NCBI RefSeq assembly: GCF_037975245.1
Contig: NC_092579.1
Coordinates: forward strand, 9,975,001-10,039,000
DNA: 64,000 bases
Source: Apostichopus japonicus
Lineage: Eukaryota; Echinodermata; Holothuroidea; Aspidochirotida; Stichopodidae
Direction: 5' to 3'
How positions within the stretch are numbered: position 1 is the stretch's first letter; the number at the start of each line of letters is the position of its first letter. Shown here piece after piece: positions 60,201-64,000 of the stretch. The translations under genes and the position numbers were made by a program. The notes under the pieces are model-generated. The model saw nothing but the letters and a program-made list of their open reading frames with translations, was not told the DNA's origin and searched no databases.

Positions 60201-63200
60201 GCTCGATGATAAGTGTGAAGTGGGAAATTAGGCTCATAAAAGTGAAGAATGGTTAAACTAAAGTCAAAAGTAAATCATGAGTGTGGTTTTGAGTGTCAAT
60301 CTTTTTCCTTCTCTGGCAAATCATTCTTTGCTTGCATGGGAATGAATGAGGTGGAGAAATAAAGAAAGAAATAAAATAAAATGTGGACTACCCTGCTAAC
60401 TCTGTAAGTTGATCTTAAAGCCTCTAGCTACAGTAGTGCAGGCATCGATCATTCAATACGATGTTATTTTTCGGTGGGATACCTGTCAGAAAATAACCGG
60501 GAGGTCTTCAACAGGCTAGATTTATTAACACACTAGAAGTGCACAAAGACTTGATTGATTATGGTCAACACAAAACATTGAGCACTATGGAAGTCTGACT
60601 GAAGCTGCTGTAGCATACTAAAGTGATAGATTTAATGTGTGACAGATTTAAAGGGCTTAAAGCAGCTTTCCTTGCATAGTTTTTGGTACAATTTTGAGTC
60701 TACTTGATATTAAAATGTTGATTAACTAAGTGGTTTAAAAATTTAATATTAACTTACAAAGTAATGCAAAGATAGCCATACAGTACAAAAGTAGTTTTTT
60801 ATTGAAATCTGGTTTTCTGAAAATGAAAAATGAAACTCCATTGGCTAAGTGACAACAGTTGTAGAATCAAATTAATTAATAGCCAACAAAAGATTTATGT
60901 GGCTGGGTTCCGGGGGTCAGTTTTATTACTCCATCGAATAGGTGTAAAACAGGATCCTGATCGTCATTGCGTTCTCAGATGTGAACAAGCCCCCTCTATG
61001 ACATTGTTAATATATTCGGTAACCAGGGTTACTTCCTACAGGTATGTTGAGGTGTTTTCAGTAACGATTCACTGGTAATGGTTTGATTAACGATTTCCAG
61101 CCATTAATTTCACAATGTTTATGACATCTTGTAAACTGTCTGGGTTTTGTCAGCGACATGAGAAGCCCTATCAAAATACGATATCACAGAAACTCTGTTA
61201 CCTTCCTAGGATTCCTATAAAGTCACTATGACTTGAAAAAATAATCTTGAGGGTTTATCAGTTTTGTTGATGGAAGAATTTATGAATATCAGAGATGGTT
61301 CACTTTAGGAACCATCGTAAGCAAGATGGGAAACTACTGTAAGGTAAGATTATAGTCATCTTAGTTTAATTTGAAGGAGGTTGAGGGTAAAAATCATCAA
61401 AGAACCTGAAATAGCCAAGTAATACCGTACGGGACCAAGGGCAGTCTATCAAAAATCATAGCGTTCAACATTATTAAGGTGTGAAAGAGAACTGACACAT
61501 GTGTGTTGTAAATTGTACTTTAAATAAAAGAAACCATATTCAGCATTTCGTTATAAGACACACAAACTGATGCCTCTTATGATGGCCTAAAAATTTCAGA
61601 AATTTATGCTTAGTACCATTTTATTCTCCCTTGAAACTTTTCTGTCTGTCTTTTTTTTTTTTTTGGGGGGGGGGGGGTTGTTTTTTGCCAATCTTTCAGT
61701 ACAGAATAGCAGACTAAGTAATCATTAGAAAATATGTAAGAGTAAATTCCTGTCCTGTGCAACAATACATTTTCTTCTTGCTTTTTCAATTTTTCATTCC
61801 AATTGTGTGTAAATGAAAAGCAACACCAAAACAAGGGCTACTGTGCATTGCTGAAGTAACATTTAAAGTACTTTGATTTGCGGGTTGACAGTACCCTCGT
61901 GATACCCTTTTCCAATGATTTTCTCTGTTTTGTTTTGACGAGTGGGGATGGTAACAGATATCAATTCCACATGTGACCAATTTCATTCTCTTTCCATGCT
62001 TCGTTGCCAAAACAATATTTTTTACTAAATAAGCGAGGTAAAAATATTCACATCAATTTTGACTCGGTCATGCAAGCATGCATAAACTATTGATTTTGTC
62101 AGCCACCGTATCAATTGTTTTTTCCTGTGACGTAAAGAGCCAGTAAGACTTGATATAAAAGTATATAATTAGGTGTCAGTGTCTCCAAGGCTGTGAAAGT
62201 AGTTTTGCAGAGCAATTAAGGGAGACTATGAAACCCTGACTGTGGTGGTATGAAATTGGTTTATCATCCTCCATAAACACCAGAAGCTGTAAACCAATAG
62301 ATCGTAGTCTGGTAAAGTAGATTGTAAAATCAATAACCATCCATTCTGTTACCCTCTCGGAGATGATACCAACACGAGCAAAGTAATTGTCGGTCAAGTG
62401 GGGTGCCCATTTCTAAAGAGGCTGTAAAATCGTTATCATACCGTTAATCGAAAAGGAGTCCCAACATCAGTCAAATAAAACCGTAGGTTAAATAATTACG
62501 CCAGGTCTGCACCAGCGGCTGGTCGGCAGCCACTATCGTCGTCATCGTCTGTTTCCAGAGAGAGTGTCTTGAACCCTTCGTAGCTGTTAGAACGACGTGA
62601 ATCCTGTTTGAGTTAGAGTTTACAAGCCATCTTGGCACTCGTTGTAGCTTCATAACCTTTGATTGGTTTCATGATTGGAGTAAAATAAACTTGTGTTAGA
62701 CTGGGGAGCATGTGAGGTTTCCTACTGGAGAGAGTCTGCCAAGAATGTTCTGTCAGTCAATTTTGGCTCGGTTGCCAGATTTTACGAGGGGGAATTTTTT
62801 CACGGCGTTATGAAACTGCCCCGTTTGCAAATTATGTTTGACAGAGTAAATTGTCTCATAACTGAAGAGTAAGTGAAGCACTTGGCATCTTTGTTGAAAC
62901 TACATTTGTAAGAGGAAGATCAATATTTCTTGGCAGTGGTATTTGACATCAGGGACAAAAGATTTCAGTGGGATGTCCTCTGTTGATGCAGTCTTTTGTT
63001 TGGGATGATCTATTATTGTTAACAATCTCTTTGTTTGGAATAATAAGAAAAAGGTGAGTGCCCAATTCTTCAGAGAAAAGAGGTGTAATAAAGAGTAACC
63101 TTTACTGAAGTGGAATGTGGTAACAGAAGAAGGTTCTTTTTTAGGTTTCATGACACCTCCTTGTATTGATTAGATCACCTGGTGAGTTTATATTTAGCTT

Positions 63201-64000
63201 GTCATGTTTGTTAAAGAAGGAAACTGTATACTTCTGTGTTTAACAGACTTGACAAGAACACTAAAATTTGTGGCATATAGAATGGGATTAACAGGTGACC
63301 TGAGGGTTGCAAGGATTCCCTCCCCCCTTCACCCATCCCACACCCATCAGTTCTCTGTTGTTTATTTACATTTCTAGAAGGGTCCTGAGACATGTAAAAT
63401 GATTTATGAATCCACACGTGGACTTCTTGGTATTACTTTGTCAAGTTTTGAGAGGAATAAATGGACACTAGTGAGGCCTTGTACAAGTGTCATGTTAAGT
63501 AAGTTGTAAAAGTGAAATTGTTATTGTACTTGTTGAGTATCCTTTTGATTTTGTTTGGAACCCTTGAATAATATCAATAAAAATACATACTATATTTATG
63601 ATCATATTTAAAGAACGAAACTATAATTAACAGAGTCTCAAGGATTCTGACTGCACACATGTATAGCACAACAGCCAGTAGCGCTTTCTGATCCAAGTTG
63701 TTTCGTTCATTTGTTAGAAAGGAATTCTTGTAATGTACCAGATATTCTTTAACCTGAGAATAACTGTATGTGTAATGGACGAGTTTGACAGAAATTGACA
63801 TTTACGTAATCATTTCGTCACTTAATACCCGTCTCCACAAAGCATTGACAGTCTTGTTTAATACCATGTTTGAAGCTAGCTGGTAACTATGTACAAGTAT
63901 GCAGTACTGACTAATCCACCATGATCAGATCATGGTAAATCGGTGTACGTACATAACATTATAATCAAAACTACAGCATGAAATATTTCCCGAAAGGTTA
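57216..64000. other. No gene recognised; possible short exons
   Basis: Short ORFs on both strands without known motifs. Poly-G at 57732, T14-G13 at 61651. A possible first coding exon at 61326-61343 is given as a finding. ORFs between 61786 and 62653 on the minus strand look protein-like in composition but match nothing I know. Confidence 0.45.
57732..57747 (+). repeat. Poly-G run (16)
   Basis: One of many long G or C homopolymers in an otherwise AT-rich window: also 44881-44894 (14 G) and 61651-61677 (14 T followed by 13 G), with C runs near 3621, 4970, 26323, 35310 and 47840. They are prone to sequencing and assembly error. Confidence 0.8.

Overview
This window is eukaryotic genomic DNA: AT-rich, intron- and repeat-dominated, with a long pyrimidine tract and strong splice signals, TTAA-flanked miniature transposons, a tRNA-derived SINE, LINE debris and satellite-like arrays. 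The single clear protein is an inward-rectifier potassium channel of animal type. The repeat style, the TTAGGG-type telomere motifs and the channel suggest a marine invertebrate, probably a deuterostome such as an echinoderm. That assignment is inference; nothing here fixes the species.

Layout. 1-8.4 kb: no recognised gene, an 86-bp-arm inverted repeat at 5.0-5.4 kb and an A-rich tract at 6.5-7.6 kb. 8.4-10.0 kb: a minus-strand, multiply frameshifted tnp2-type DNA transposase. 10.2-11.7 kb: the whole Kir coding region in one exon, with a consensus acceptor just upstream and a consensus donor two bases after the stop. 11.9-12.05 kb: a foldback sequence. 14.3-15.6 kb: two inverted copies of a 360-bp TTAA-flanked MITE, with further copies at 33.4 and 52.1 kb. 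20.6-21.8 kb: a 138-bp tandem array. 29.8-31.7 kb: a SINE head, a LINE reverse-transcriptase tail and a Penelope/hammerhead-like motif. 35.1-35.8 kb: a repeat block bounded by a 13-bp inverted repeat. 38.1-39.7 kb: two adjacent terminal-inverted-repeat elements, one with a 9-bp target duplication, followed by degenerate telomere-like tracts. 42.7-43.1 kb: a tandem repeat carrying perfect DR1 nuclear-receptor motifs. 45.6 kb: a second TTAA MITE family. 49.5, 55.9 and 56.7 kb: further tandem arrays.

The rest shows no gene I can recognise; several short splice-bounded open segments are given as hypotheses in the findings. The heptamer TACTGTA/TACAGTA is strongly over-represented in the right part of the window (24 hand-counted hits at 47.9-54.6 kb against 3 in the first 6.66 kb). 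No prokaryotic operon, CRISPR array, rRNA or intact tRNA gene was seen.
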